Positions 18,302 through 27,021 are shown, counted from the first letter of the stretch. The stretch is DNA of 64,000 nt from Psychrobacter sp. NZS113 (GCF_015864825.1 NZ_JADYWL010000002.1:1-64000), one strand, 5' to 3'. The notes: a model not told the origin generated them from the letters alone. A program made the numbers and translations.

Positions 18302-19516
18302 ATGAAAACAAAGATACTTTACAATGGCATACTGGTCAGTATGGCATTAACACTAACCGCTTGTAGTCAACTTGCTGAGCAATATTCGGTAGAGGCTGCT
18401 AACGATACTAGTCAAACGCTAAAAACTGCTAGCACTGCTAATGGTGGTGTTGATATGACACGCATCAGCCAAGATGCCCTTGTAAAAGCCCCTGAAACTG
18501 TCGATTGTACATTAGAAAATGGCGCTGCTGCCAAGTGTGCAAAGATAGTAGTCAAGCACCAACCTGATAACTTAAAAATTGGTCCGTTTTGCCCAGAGAC
18601 GCTAGATGACAAAGGTGGTGTCTGGAACTGGGATGGCGAAGAATCGGGGCTCTACCGTATCGATGAAAAGTTTTTAACGATGTTAGAGACGCAGGGTTAT
18701 CAATTCTATGACGCTGACGGCAAGGTCAATATCGTTGATGTGCGTACGACCCAGCCAACGGAAAATAATGCCTGCCTGTCTGCCTCAGCTGACGAATCGG
18801 TCGAGATGACCATTTTATTGCCATTATCACCAGTCAAAGCTGACCAAGCAACCAGTCTAGGCACTGTAGCCAAAGTTGGATTGGCTCTTGATGGCGTGCC
18901 TATTTTTGCGGACGCGCCTTCAGTGCTACAAACCGGACACATGCCTGCGCTCGACACTTGCGGTGGCCATATTGATCCGGGTGGCTGGTACCACTGGCAT
19001 GCCACATCAACAGATATCAACTCAGTGTTTGAGCATGAACATGTCGATGCTAGTTGTGCCTTAGAGCAAAAGGCTGATGCCCTGTTCGCCTATGCATTTG
19101 ACGGTTATCCTATCTACGGTAGCGTGGACAGTGATGGCAAGATACCGACCGATCTGGATGCCTGCAACGGACATACTGGCGCAACCCTTGAAAACCCTAA
19201 AGGTGGTTACCACTACCATGCATCGACAGAATTTCCAAACTTACCAAGTTGCTTGAGCGGTGTAGTCGCTAAGGATAACTTCACGACCACTGCCAAACAG
19301 GGCATCGGCGCTCAAGGTGGAGGAGGTCCAGGAGCAGGTGGCCCAGGCCAAGGTTTGCCCCCAGGTTTTGATACGGCAGCTACAACACTTGGTGTTTCAG
19401 AAACTGAGTTGTTAAGCGCGATTATGAAAAATGGTGGAAGAGAGCTCGATACTGCTGCTGCTGCCAAAGATCTCGGTGTGACCGAAGCGGCTTTGAAAGC
19501 GGCCTTACCCAACTAA
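18302..19516 (+). CDS. YHYH-domain lipoprotein 1
   Basis: 404 residues. A signal peptide with lipobox LTAC predicts a lipid-anchored periplasmic or surface protein. An N-terminal module (VDCTLENG..AKC..IVVKH..GPFCPE) is shared with the next YHYH protein. The YHYH domain follows, with GGHIDPGGWYHWHA, AYAFDGYPIYG and GGYHYHA motifs. A Gly/Pro hinge (about residues 340-360) precedes two short related repeats, TTLGVSETEL and AKDLGVTEAAL, at the C-terminus. The His/Tyr/Asp motifs suggest metal binding, but no activity is established for YHYH proteins. A Shine-Dalgarno AGAGGGG precedes the ATG. Confidence 0.75.
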   Translation: MKTKILYNGILVSMALTLTACSQLAEQYSVEAANDTSQTLKTASTANGGVDMTRISQDALVKAPETVDCTLENGAAAKCAKIVVKHQPDNLKIGPFCPETLDDKGGVWNWDGEESGLYRIDEKFLTMLETQGYQFYDADGKVNIVDVRTTQPTENNACLSASADESVEMTILLPLSPVKADQATSLGTVAKVGLALDGVPIFADAPSVLQTGHMPALDTCGGHIDPGGWYHWHATSTDINSVFEHEHVDASCALEQKADALFAYAFDGYPIYGSVDSDGKIPTDLDACNGHTGATLENPKGGYHYHASTEFPNLPSCLSGVVAKDNFTTTAKQGIGAQGGGGPGAGGPGQGLPPGFDTAATTLGVSETELLSAIMKNGGRELDTAAAAKDLGVTEAALKAALPN

Positions 19517-19577
19517 GATTGATCTCGTTAACCCTTTCAGACCGGCTAAGCTTTTTTATGTGGGTCTCGTTTTATAA

Positions 19578-19618
19578 AACCTACAAGCGACAACAATGAT
19601 TTGTGGAGCTTGTAGGTT
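19578..19618. terminator. Hairpin downstream of YHYH gene 1
   Basis: AACCTACAAGC pairs over 11 bp with 19608-19618 across a 19-base loop. It is followed by GGG rather than a T run, so it may be an mRNA end structure rather than a strong terminator. Confidence 0.45.
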
Positions 19619-19741
19619 GGGTAAAATTCTAGTCGTCTCTATTCTTTATCAGACTCATTAAAACTTACTAATTATTAACAATTAATTTATATTATTTCTA
19701 TACGGAATTAATCAATTATTCATATAAAGAGGATACTATTC

Positions 19742-20758
19742 ATGCAACTTTCTACTGCTAAATTTGGCTTAAGCTGCTTAGCCTTGACACTCGCATCGGG
19801 CGGACTGTTCGCTTGTAGTAGCGAGGTGTCGAACACTAGTGAAAGTATGTCTACCAGTGTGTCTAGCAAAAATGCAGATACCGTCATGCCTTCGGTACAA
19901 CCGTCTTATTTTTTGAGTGATGGCTTGGTTGAGCCTATTAGTAAGGTGTCATGCTCATTGTCAGATGGCAGCACTGGTGAATGCTATAAAATCGTTACCG
20001 AAAATAAGCCAAGTGACGTTGGTATGGGGCCGTGGTGTCCGAGCAATATTGCAGATGATGCCTCAAAAGGTGGGATTTGGCTAGAAGGCGGCGAAGTCCA
20101 TGATGTTGATGGCGAATTCGTTAAAAACTTAGCAGAGTTCTATGGCGACAGTAATTGGAATATGTATAACAAAACTACTGGAAAAATCATGAAAACCTCA
20201 ACGCTTGAGGAGTGTGTGGCCGCAGCAGATCCTAGAGTTGGCCCAGAATTCCGTAATTATTGCGTTGAGTGCTTGCCAGAGTACGTAGAAGACTTGACCG
20301 ATACTTTCTTTATTCCGGTCACACCAAAAGCCGCAGCCAGTATTACTGAGTTCGGTGGTCCAGGCCCTCAGGCTAGAGGCCCATCGGTGCGCGGTATTGC
20401 TTTTAATGGCGTACGTTTTGATGCGCCAGCACCTGTCAGTAATATCTTAGGCGCTTACACGCTTGCGCCATTTGACGACGCTGGTGGGCATATCAACTCT
20501 CATGAAGGTTACCACTATCATGCTGCTACTGGTCTAACGACTAAGATTGAACAAGACGACGGTCATGCACCAATGATTGGCTATGCACTTGATGGCTATG
20601 GCATATACGCCAATACTGATGCAGAGGGTAATGAATATACCGATCTGGATGAAGCACGTGGACATTATGATGATGTGAGAGGGTATCACTATCATGTGGA
20701 CAAAGCAGGCAATAACAACTTCATCAACGGACTGCGTGGTGTGTATGCTGAAGACTAG
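19742..20758 (+). CDS. YHYH-domain lipoprotein 2
   Basis: 338 residues, with lipobox LFAC at about residues 22-25. It has the same two-part architecture as the upstream paralogue: a Cys-containing N-module (VSCSLSDG..GECYKIV..GPWCPSN..KGGIW) and a YHYH domain (DDAGGHINSHEGYHYHA, IGYALDGYGIYA, VRGYHYHVD). It lacks the Gly-rich hinge and the C-terminal repeats of protein 1. Extra Cys pairs occur in NYCVECLPEY. The gene overlaps the next gene by 14 bases, so they are probably translated together. A Shine-Dalgarno AAAGAGGA precedes the ATG. Confidence 0.78.
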   Translation: MQLSTAKFGLSCLALTLASGGLFACSSEVSNTSESMSTSVSSKNADTVMPSVQPSYFLSDGLVEPISKVSCSLSDGSTGECYKIVTENKPSDVGMGPWCPSNIADDASKGGIWLEGGEVHDVDGEFVKNLAEFYGDSNWNMYNKTTGKIMKTSTLEECVAAADPRVGPEFRNYCVECLPEYVEDLTDTFFIPVTPKAAASITEFGGPGPQARGPSVRGIAFNGVRFDAPAPVSNILGAYTLAPFDDAGGHINSHEGYHYHAATGLTTKIEQDDGHAPMIGYALDGYGIYANTDAEGNEYTDLDEARGHYDDVRGYHYHVDKAGNNNFINGLRGVYAED

Positions 20759-21575
20759 TTTGTCATCAACGACGGTTGCGTGCTTAGCTGCAGTTGTGCT
20801 GAGTATTGTGAGCGTCAATGCGACTGCCCACAACCCCAATACCTCGACTTTTATACTGTCGAAAGCGGCTGATGGCAAATATTTGGTGCGTCTAGATGGT
20901 GCTTTGACTGGAATAGAGGCGCAAATTAACGAAACGTACTCGACCGACGCGTATAAAACGGCGGAGGAGTTTCAGCGGTTAGCCAATGAGCACTTTGTTA
21001 AGTCATTGACTTTATCTATCAATGACCAGCCCATTAAAGTATTGAACCCCAATGTACAGCTGGGCCATGGCACACAGTTCTCTGCCGAGGCGCAGGGTAT
21101 TGGCGATACGGTCGAATCTATTGATTTGACCAATACGTTCTTTAAAGACTTGCATGGCAACCGAATGACGGTCGTATTGCTGTCTGACCAATTTCCAAAG
21201 ACGCAATATACGCTTAGTGATAGCAATGAGCATCATTTAAGTTTACAGTTGGTTGACGGTCAGTGGCAACAAAATAACAGCGATGCATTGCCTATGACAG
21301 CTGATGGTGCTCAACCGCATACTCATGATGGAAGTGGTCAAGAGGTGGTACATCATCATGACGAAGACGGCCATGACGTAGATAATCATTCGCATGAATC
21401 TGCTGATGATCTAGCACTAGATAGTGTTTTAGATGATGATAAAATAAAATTAGCAAGCACGCCGACATTGGCTGCAGCAGACAAGAGCTTGTTTGGTTCT
21501 ATCTATGTATTGGGTATTGGTGCTGTAATAGCATTGTTGATAGGTGCAAGGTGGTTTTTTAAGAAAAAACAGTAG
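20745..21575 (+). CDS. Exported His-rich protein with C-terminal membrane anchor
   Basis: 276 residues from the ATG inside the end of the YHYH gene; an upstream extension in frame is rejected because it lacks a signal. A Sec signal (SLSSTTVACLAAVVLSIVSV) ends near ATAHN. A ~170-residue beta-rich-looking domain follows; its layout (KSLTLSINDQPIKVL..., SIDLTNTFFKDLHGNRM) loosely resembles DUF6702. Then comes a His/Asp-rich stretch (HTHDGSG, VVHHHDEDGHD, NHSHES) and one membrane helix ending in RWFFKKKQ. This topology places the metal-binding-like stretch outside the membrane. It is coupled to the YHYH gene, which suggests they act together. Function unknown. Confidence 0.7.
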   Translation: MLKTSLSSTTVACLAAVVLSIVSVNATAHNPNTSTFILSKAADGKYLVRLDGALTGIEAQINETYSTDAYKTAEEFQRLANEHFVKSLTLSINDQPIKVLNPNVQLGHGTQFSAEAQGIGDTVESIDLTNTFFKDLHGNRMTVVLLSDQFPKTQYTLSDSNEHHLSLQLVDGQWQQNNSDALPMTADGAQPHTHDGSGQEVVHHHDEDGHDVDNHSHESADDLALDSVLDDDKIKLASTPTLAAADKSLFGSIYVLGIGAVIALLIGARWFFKKKQ

Positions 21576-21664
21576 GAGCATGGCGCGTGGTGTCAATCTA
21601 GACATCACGTTCAGAGCTTTTCCCAAACAATATAAACAGGTCAGCATATTTCAAGGCTATTCAA

Positions 21665-23290
21665 TTGAACACTGTGTCTACGCATCTTTTGTCTACGACT
21701 CGTGCGCCATCGAAATCAACACGTCTTAGACATCTGGCTCTTGCATTATCCATATTTTATCTGCTCTATAACGTGACGACTTTGTATAGTGTTTCATTAT
21801 ATAAACTCTACCCATCGACAATTCATAATCTCGCCATGCCGTTCGATAGCGCCATTCCTTTCATTCCAGCTATGATTGTTCCTTATAGCTGGTCGTTGAT
21901 TTTATTTGTTGTCAGCTTTTTTTTAGTACGGACATCCACGCAATTATCTTTATTGAGTTATCGCCTAATCTTAGCGACCATCTTTGCCTGTTTGATCTTC
22001 TATTTTTATCCTGCTCGTTTTTCATTCAGTCGGCCGATACCTGATGATTGGACGCAGTTCGGCTATCAGTTTTTGCAATTGGTAGACAAGCCATTTAATC
22101 AATTGCCATCATTGCATGTCAGTTATGCCATATTGCTTGGCGTGTCATTATGGGATATTGCAGGGTCTAGAAAATCATGGGTTTCAGGGGCTTATCGGTT
22201 ATTGCTTACTGGCATATGTACATTGATTGCTCTTTCCACGGTGTTGACGTATCAACATCATTTGCTAGACATGCTAGGCGGGGCAGTATTGGCCATTTTG
22301 GTGCTTATGCTGTCGAATCGAATCCGTAATGCACTGGTAATCAAGTATTTGGCAGTGGGTAGTATCGGGTTTTTGTTAATAGCGATTGCAGGGTTTTGCT
22401 TTGCTAATATGAGTATGATAGCGTTTGAGTCTATAGAAACCTTAGCTATTACTATTGCTCTATATTGGTTGATCAGCTTTACAATGTTAGCTTGCGCCTA
22501 TCAACAGGCCAAACCAATACAGGATGCACGTTGGTTTCAAAAGTCCAATAGTGGACGACTCACCTTATATACTTGGATGAAGTTTGCGCCGATCATTATC
22601 ATTTATAACGGTATGTCATTTTTGGGTCAATGGTATTTTAAAGTTTGCTCCAAAAGTCAAAGGTATCTACTCACACCATATTCTATCAATGACAGGGTCA
22701 AAGTGGTTGCTTCAGCTCGATTGATGCAGACGGATATAAATAATCATTTCACGTATTGGTTGTTTGGCTACGTTTCACTAGGACGGTCGATTTTTCCAGA
22801 AAAACTACCGTCTTCAGTTCATTATCAGATTATCGTCATTGATTTAGCTGCTGAGATATCTAGCCACGTTGATCATCTCGAAGCAGCTGCTAAAAATATG
22901 ACGAGTACATCTGTCCATTATTTATATCTACCTCTACTAGACTTGCAGCCATTAAGTGATGTATTGCTCAAAGATTATATTGATCTATTTAAGCGAATTG
23001 ATGCTTTGACGCGATCAGCTGAAACGCGAGTGATAACTGCTAATAATGACAGTCATATAGAGGATAGCCTCACCACGCTTATTAATTTCCATTGCGTAAT
23101 GGGGTTATCACGTAGCATTGGCGTGCAGGTTTTGTATTTATTATATTGTGGTACGCTAACTGTCCATAACTATCAATCATGGATTGAGCATCATTATCCG
23201 CACGCGCACCTGAAAGATGCTTATCTACCCCAGTCATTGGTAGAAACGATGGCCAATTATAAATCTATCGAATATCCAACAACTCATTAA
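21665..23290 (+). CDS. PAP2 / dual-specificity phosphatase fusion membrane protein (YnbD-like)
   Basis: 541 residues. The N-terminal half is a PAP2-type membrane domain with a basic RFSFSRPIPDDW, PSLH (148-151) and HHLLD (198-202), the three active-site motifs of the PAP2/inositolphosphotransferase group. A polar C-terminal half ends in HCVMGLSRS, with His476, Cys477 and Arg483 forming the HCX5RS loop of cysteine phosphatases; an acidic candidate lies in LPLLDLQPLSD. E. coli YnbD has this same domain pair. Likely roles are lipid phosphate removal plus a second cytosolic phosphatase activity. It lies 89 bases after the His-rich gene, and its stop overlaps a possible start of the next frame. 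Confidence 0.75.
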   Translation: MNTVSTHLLSTTRAPSKSTRLRHLALALSIFYLLYNVTTLYSVSLYKLYPSTIHNLAMPFDSAIPFIPAMIVPYSWSLILFVVSFFLVRTSTQLSLLSYRLILATIFACLIFYFYPARFSFSRPIPDDWTQFGYQFLQLVDKPFNQLPSLHVSYAILLGVSLWDIAGSRKSWVSGAYRLLLTGICTLIALSTVLTYQHHLLDMLGGAVLAILVLMLSNRIRNALVIKYLAVGSIGFLLIAIAGFCFANMSMIAFESIETLAITIALYWLISFTMLACAYQQAKPIQDARWFQKSNSGRLTLYTWMKFAPIIIIYNGMSFLGQWYFKVCSKSQRYLLTPYSINDRVKVVASARLMQTDINNHFTYWLFGYVSLGRSIFPEKLPSSVHYQIIVIDLAAEISSHVDHLEAAAKNMTSTSVHYLYLPLLDLQPLSDVLLKDYIDLFKRIDALTRSAETRVITANNDSHIEDSLTTLINFHCVMGLSRSIGVQVLYLLYCGTLTVHNYQSWIEHHYPHAHLKDAYLPQSLVETMANYKSIEYPTTH

Positions 23291-23382
23291 TGGATACTAA
23301 TATCAGTAGGTTTAGGTCTATTGGTTTCTCTTTATTTGGTCTTTACCTACTGTTTAATGTCTATTCAACTATGGAAATATCT

Positions 23383-24030
23383 ATGAACGCTTCATTGCCT
23401 TGCTTGTACTCTTTTCGTCGCTGTCCTTATGCTATGCGTGCTCGTCTCGGTCTACTATTTGCTGAGTTACCAGTAGAGCTGCGAGAAATCACGCTAAAGA
23501 ACAAGCCAGAGCAAATGCTAGCGATTAGTCCAAAAGGTACGGTGCCAGTATTGCAGCTTTTAGATGGTTCTGTGATTGAAGAGAGTGCAGAGATCATGAT
23601 GTGGGCGCTTACGCAAAACGACCCTCAGGGACTGCTCAATGAAAGCGTTTTATCTCACGCTAATGCTCTGATAACACAAAACGATAATGAGTTTAAGCAG
23701 TGGCTTGATCGCTACAAGTATGCTGATCGCCATCTTGAAATGACTCAAACAGAATATCGACAAGAGGGTGAAGTTTTTTTACAGAAGTTAGAAGTGCTAT
23801 TGACTCAGAATACGTATCTACTAGGTAATAGCGTGACGGTTGCTGATATCGGTATCATGCCGTTTGTGCGCCAGTTTGCCCATGTAGATCGTGAGGTTTT
23901 TTATAGCTTGCCGTATCCAAAGCTGCAACTATGGCTACAACATTGGTTGGAACACCCGTTATTTGTACAAGCCATGACTAAGTTTCAGCCATGGCAAGAG
24001 GGAGATGCGGTAGTGGTTTTCCCTGCTTAA
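23383..24030 (+). CDS. Glutathione S-transferase family protein (GrxB-like N-terminus)
   Basis: About 215 residues. The thioredoxin-fold N-terminal half holds CLYSFRRCPYAMRARL with the CPYA motif, followed by the GSH-binding GTVPVLQLLDGSVIEESAEI (cis-Pro and Glu-Ser), and an all-helical C-terminal half (TVADIGIMPFVRQF N-cap region). An in-frame ATG at 23290 overlaps the upstream stop as TAATG and would add a hydrophobic leader; the internal ATG at 23383 has GGAA 7 bases upstream and matches family length, so it is preferred. Substrate unknown; it is convergent with the peroxide-resistance gene. Confidence 0.8.
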   Translation: MNASLPCLYSFRRCPYAMRARLGLLFAELPVELREITLKNKPEQMLAISPKGTVPVLQLLDGSVIEESAEIMMWALTQNDPQGLLNESVLSHANALITQNDNEFKQWLDRYKYADRHLEMTQTEYRQEGEVFLQKLEVLLTQNTYLLGNSVTVADIGIMPFVRQFAHVDREVFYSLPYPKLQLWLQHWLEHPLFVQAMTKFQPWQEGDAVVVFPA

Positions 24031-24035
24031 ACTTA

Positions 24036-24080
24036 GCGCATGTTATTGGAGGGTATTTAACAAGCTCTAATAACATACGC
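24036..24080. terminator. Hairpin between convergent genes
   Basis: GCGCATGTTATTGGAG at 24036-24051 pairs with 24065-24080 with two mismatches across a 13-base loop. It lies between the convergent GST and ohr genes and may end both transcripts, although no long T run follows. Confidence 0.55.
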
Positions 24081-24090
24081 ATTAAACATC

Positions 24091-24504
24091 CTAAGCCACT
24101 GTTACGTGTAAACGTGCCTCAGCATTGCCTTGAATGGCGTTCGAGTATGGACAAACCGTATGCGTGGTTTCGACTAGCTTTTGTGCTTGTGCCTCATCAA
24201 TGCCCGATACTTCAACATATAAGTCGACGTCAAGGTTGTAGCTACCATCAGCTTTCATACCAATACCTACTTGAGCTGAGGTTTGAGAAGCGGTAATGGG
24301 CAATTTCATTTGCTGCGCCGTCAATGCTAGAGCGCTGTCAAAACAAGCAGCATAGCCCATCGCAAAAAGTTGTTCTGGATTAACGCCTTGTTTATCTTGT
24401 TCTTGAAAAGACACCAAATCAAAGCCCAATGATCCATCATCAAGTTTGGTATGGCCAGAACGGCCGCCAGTTGCTGTGGCACGTGTTTTATAAAAAATCT
24501 TCAT
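24091..24504 (-). CDS. ohr: Organic hydroperoxide resistance protein (Ohr/OsmC family)
   Basis: 137 residues, the Ohr length. The two redox cysteines are Cys54 (YAACFDSAL) and Cys118 (HTVCPYSNAI), and the Arg-bearing start (TRATATGGRSGH) is typical of Ohr rather than OsmC. Ohr reduces organic and fatty-acid hydroperoxides using dihydrolipoamide. The start is the ATG preceded by AAAAAGGAC; a longer frame reaching 24591 is discarded. No OhrR-type MarR gene is adjacent; an AraC regulator is divergent instead. Confidence 0.92.
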   Translation of the reverse strand: MKIFYKTRATATGGRSGHTKLDDGSLGFDLVSFQEQDKQGVNPEQLFAMGYAACFDSALALTAQQMKLPITASQTSAQVGIGMKADGSYNLDVDLYVEVSGIDEAQAQKLVETTHTVCPYSNAIQGNAEARLHVTVA

Positions 24505-24799
24505 GGTATTGTCCTTTTTATGGTTGGTCGTTGTTGCGTCATTTATGCAATCGAGTTGTTGTAAATCTGCCATATTTTTATGCACACTCAATCTTCTGCT
24601 TGTGCCAACGGTGCTGTTTGCACACCATTTTTTATATCGCTTCTATCTAGAGCTGATTGCTTGTCTACATACCCAGTATAAAAAAATATGCAGAAAAACG
24701 TTAGAACAAGTCGCTAATAAATTTGCCTATTTCTACAAATATTTATATTATTAAGCAGCTGTATTTTAAAATAAACCACCAATTACAGAGCAATAATAG

Positions 24800-25654
24800 A
24801 TGCAACAAACCACCATCGAGCTTTTATTATCGTTACTTCCGAGAAATAAAGCCGTCGAGTCAGAGATTGCAGGTTTATATTTTTATTGTGCAGACAGACC
24901 AGAGGCGGTGGTCAGTTATATTCAAGAACCCAGTATTTGTATCGTATTGCAAGGCGAACGCGAGATCTATTTGGGCACGGAGTGTCAGTATTTTGACAAT
25001 AGTCACTTGATGTTTTGTCCTGTCAATATACCTGTTAATGTACATATTCAGCAGGCAACCATAGAAACCCCTGTGATTGTGATGTCGATGAAGTTAAACC
25101 TTGAATGTATTCGTGATGTATTAGCAAAAATACAGCCGCAGCATACGGTTGATGAACGTTATCTCGGTATCAAATGGCAGCTTGATCATGCGTTATTAAC
25201 CACGTTTGAACGGCTCATTGCGTTGCTGGATTCCCCAAACGACATTGGTTTTTTGGCGCCATTATTTCAGCAAGAAATTTACTATCGTTTGCTGAGTGCT
25301 CCGCAAGGTGAAAAACTAAAACAGTTAGTGGTGAATGGCAGTCATACGCATCGTATCACTCAAGCAACCAACTGGCTCAAAGAGCATCTGAGTGAACCTG
25401 TGATAATAGAAGACTTAGCGCATCACTGTGGCATGAGTGTGTCTGGATTTCATAAGCACTTTAAAGAAATTACCCAGTTGAGTCCATTGCAGTACCAAAA
25501 GAGTCTGCGGCTAATAGCTGCACGGCGTGCAATACAGTCAGGTGACAATCGAATCGCTGATATTGCGCTTCAAGTGGGCTATGAGAGTCCCAGTCAATTC
25601 AGTAGAGAGTATAAGCGGCTATTTGGCATCAGCCCTAGCCATGAACTGTTATAG
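24800..25654 (+). CDS. AraC-family transcriptional regulator
   Basis: 284 residues. The N-terminal cupin-like AraC_N domain (EPSICIVLQGEREIYLG, VNVHIQQ) is followed by a C-terminal double HTH (PVIIEDLAHHCGMSVSGFHKHF; IADIALQVGYESPSQFSREY; LFGISPSHEL). It is divergent from ohr across ~300 bases, a layout that could mean it responds to aldehydes or oxidants, but that is inference. Its 3' end and terminator are copied as a decayed fragment at about 26876-27058. Confidence 0.87.
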   Translation: MQQTTIELLLSLLPRNKAVESEIAGLYFYCADRPEAVVSYIQEPSICIVLQGEREIYLGTECQYFDNSHLMFCPVNIPVNVHIQQATIETPVIVMSMKLNLECIRDVLAKIQPQHTVDERYLGIKWQLDHALLTTFERLIALLDSPNDIGFLAPLFQQEIYYRLLSAPQGEKLKQLVVNGSHTHRITQATNWLKEHLSEPVIIEDLAHHCGMSVSGFHKHFKEITQLSPLQYQKSLRLIAARRAIQSGDNRIADIALQVGYESPSQFSREYKRLFGISPSHELL

Positions 25655-25696
25655 AAAGTCATTATTAAACATGGACAACTCACGCTCGTTGAGCAC

Positions 25697-25735
25697 AAAA
25701 AAGCGCTACCGTCACAGGAACGGTAGCGCTTTTTA
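25697..25735. terminator. Bidirectional terminator (copy 1)
   Basis: AAGCGCTACCGT at 25701-25712 pairs perfectly with 25720-25731 across a 7-base loop, with A and T tracts on the two sides. It serves the AraC gene on plus and the Asr-like gene on minus. A near-identical hairpin is at 27022-27058. Confidence 0.9.
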
Positions 25736-25780
25736 TTCATATCATTATCTAAAACAGGCATGAATAACAGCCGTCTTTAC

Positions 25781-26170
25781 TTAGCCATTTTTTCTGTCTT
25801 GTTCAAACTTACTGTCTTTGTCTTTTGCTTTACTGTCATGATGATCTTCTTTATGCTTGGCTTTTTCTTTTGCTCGCATCTCTGCATCATGCCTAGCTTT
25901 CTCTTTTGCTTTAGGGTCTGAATGACGCTTTGATTCTGCTTCGTGCTTAGCTTTGGCTCTCATTTCTGCATTATGCTTGGCTTTTTGTTTGGCCTTGAGT
26001 TCGGCGTTATGCTTGGCTTTTTGCTTAGCTGCTATTGCATCTTTTTGTTTTTGAGTTAGATGATGCGTGTCTGGTTGAGACGCAGCATTTGCTGTACCCA
26101 CCATAGCAAAGCAAGTAGATGCAGCAATCAGTGAACTGATGGCGATATTTTTCAAGTTGATGTTTTTCAT
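25781..26170 (-). CDS. Secreted Lys/Ala/His-rich Asr-like protein, copy 1
   Basis: 129 residues. A signal peptide (ISSLIAASTCFAMVGTANA) leads into ASQPDTHHLTQKQKDAIAAK, then repeated AK(H/Q)KAE(L/M)(K/R)AK units and a charged end KDSKFEQDRKNG. The layout resembles acid-shock protein Asr of enterobacteria: exported, basic, disordered. It is one of three paralogues in 1.7 kb. The ATG is preceded by AAAGGATC and, 20-25 bases upstream, a TATAAT -10 candidate. Roles in acid, metal or envelope stress are inference. Confidence 0.7.
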   Translation of the reverse strand: MKNINLKNIAISSLIAASTCFAMVGTANAASQPDTHHLTQKQKDAIAAKQKAKHNAELKAKQKAKHNAEMRAKAKHEAESKRHSDPKAKEKARHDAEMRAKEKAKHKEDHHDSKAKDKDSKFEQDRKNG

Positions 26171-26189
26171 AGTAAGATCCTTTAATTTT

Positions 26190-26195
26190 ATTATA
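26190..26195 (-). promoter_or_regulatory. Candidate -10 box, Asr-like copy 1
   Basis: TATAAT read on the minus strand, at the same distance from the ATG in all three paralogues; no good -35 was seen. It lies in a promoter block shared with copies 2 and 3, but the upstream part of that block has been replaced by the end of copy 2. Confidence 0.5.
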
Positions 26196-26234
26196 AGTAT
26201 GCGTATTTATTAAGTAGTTGAATAGAACGTTGCT

Positions 26235-26522
26235 CTATCGATTGACGACCACTTTTTTTGTTGTAGGCTCTTCTTTAATCACCACCACTTTTTTCGCGGT
26301 AGGTTGTGCTTTGACTACGACCGCTTTTTTCGTATTTTGTTTGGCTTTAACGGCGGCGCTGGTTTTTGCTTTTTCTTTGGCTGCGATGGCATCTTTTTGT
26401 TTTTGAGTTAGATGATGCGTGTCTGGTTGAGACGCAGCATTTGCTGTACCAATCACGGCAAAGCAACTAGACAAAGCTAGTAGTGAACTGATGGCGATAT
26501 TTTTTAAGTTGATATTTTTCAT
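26235..26522 (-). CDS. Secreted Asr-like protein, copy 2 with altered C-terminus
   Basis: 95 residues from the ATG at 26522; a 7-residue upstream extension is discarded because AAAGGATC sits before this ATG. The first ~45 residues are almost identical to copy 1 through the signal peptide and HHLTQKQKDAIAAK. The mature chain then changes to KTSAAVKAKQNTKKAVVVKA and repeated T(A/T)KKVVV units and lacks the KDDKF-type charged end. Its last codons lie in the promoter-like block of copy 1 (GAACGTTGCTCTATCG), which indicates a duplication junction inside the gene. Confidence 0.65.
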   Translation of the reverse strand: MKNINLKNIAISSLLALSSCFAVIGTANAASQPDTHHLTQKQKDAIAAKEKAKTSAAVKAKQNTKKAVVVKAQPTAKKVVVIKEEPTTKKVVVNR

Positions 26523-26541
26523 AGTAAGATCCTTTAATTTC

Positions 26542-26547
26542 ATTATA
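26542..26547 (-). promoter_or_regulatory. Candidate -10 box, Asr-like copy 2
   Basis: TATAAT on the minus strand, 20-25 bases before the start of copy 2, in a block shared with the other two copies. Confidence 0.5.
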
Positions 26548-26574
26548 AGTATGCGTATTTATTAAATAGTTGAA

Positions 26575-26654
26575 TAGAACGTTGCTCTATTGAATAAGGA
26601 AATCATAACGGATCGCAGCGTTGCGTACGTTTATGAAAGTTAAAGAAAGGTGAC
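26575..26654 (-). promoter_or_regulatory. Conserved upstream block of Asr-like copy 2
   Basis: 80 bases match 27501-27580 at roughly nine of ten positions, better than the flanking non-coding DNA. It includes GAAAGTTAAAGAAAGGTGAC and TGAATAAGGAAATCATAACG. This selective conservation suggests an activator-binding region. The paralogous promoters share a weak -35, consistent with activator dependence. Confidence 0.5.
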
Positions 26655-26875
26655 TTTTCCATCAGATACTTGTCCATTTTTATCATCTTAAGTACTTTGT
26701 GCTAACGATGGGCAAGCTAGTAATACTCTAGAGACGATACTTACTTAATGTCATCACTTCATTTGATCCTAGAGCCTTAATACAGGATGATAACTCTGTC
26801 AGTGACTATGTTAAATGGCTATGTTAAATGACGGGCTTAAATATCATTTGAGTGAGCTATGTAATAGGAGAGGTA

Positions 26876-26974
26876 GCGCTTCAAGGAGCCTATGAGCGTT
26901 CAGTCAATTTAATAGAAAGTATAATCATTACCTCTTAGGTCTCAGCCCTAAGTCCTAGCTAGGACACTGCTATA
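26876..26974 (+). pseudogene. Decayed fragment of the AraC regulator 3' end
   Basis: GCGCTTCAAG, CTATGAG, CAGTCAATT, AGTATAA, TCAGCCCTA and the sequence after it align in order with the last ~90 bases of the AraC gene (25568-25655). There are many substitutions, insertions and frame breaks. The homology continues past the stop: GTGGACAACCCATG and the GCGCTACCG terminator also match. It is a by-product of a segmental duplication, not a functional gene. Confidence 0.75.
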
Positions 26975-27021
26975 AAAACTATAAATAAGCGTGGACAACC
27001 CATGTTCTGTTTGTCCAGTAC

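Noticed and set aside
24723..25010. Frame overlapping the start of the AraC gene
   Set aside because: Overlaps the clearly coding AraC frame and shows no family features.
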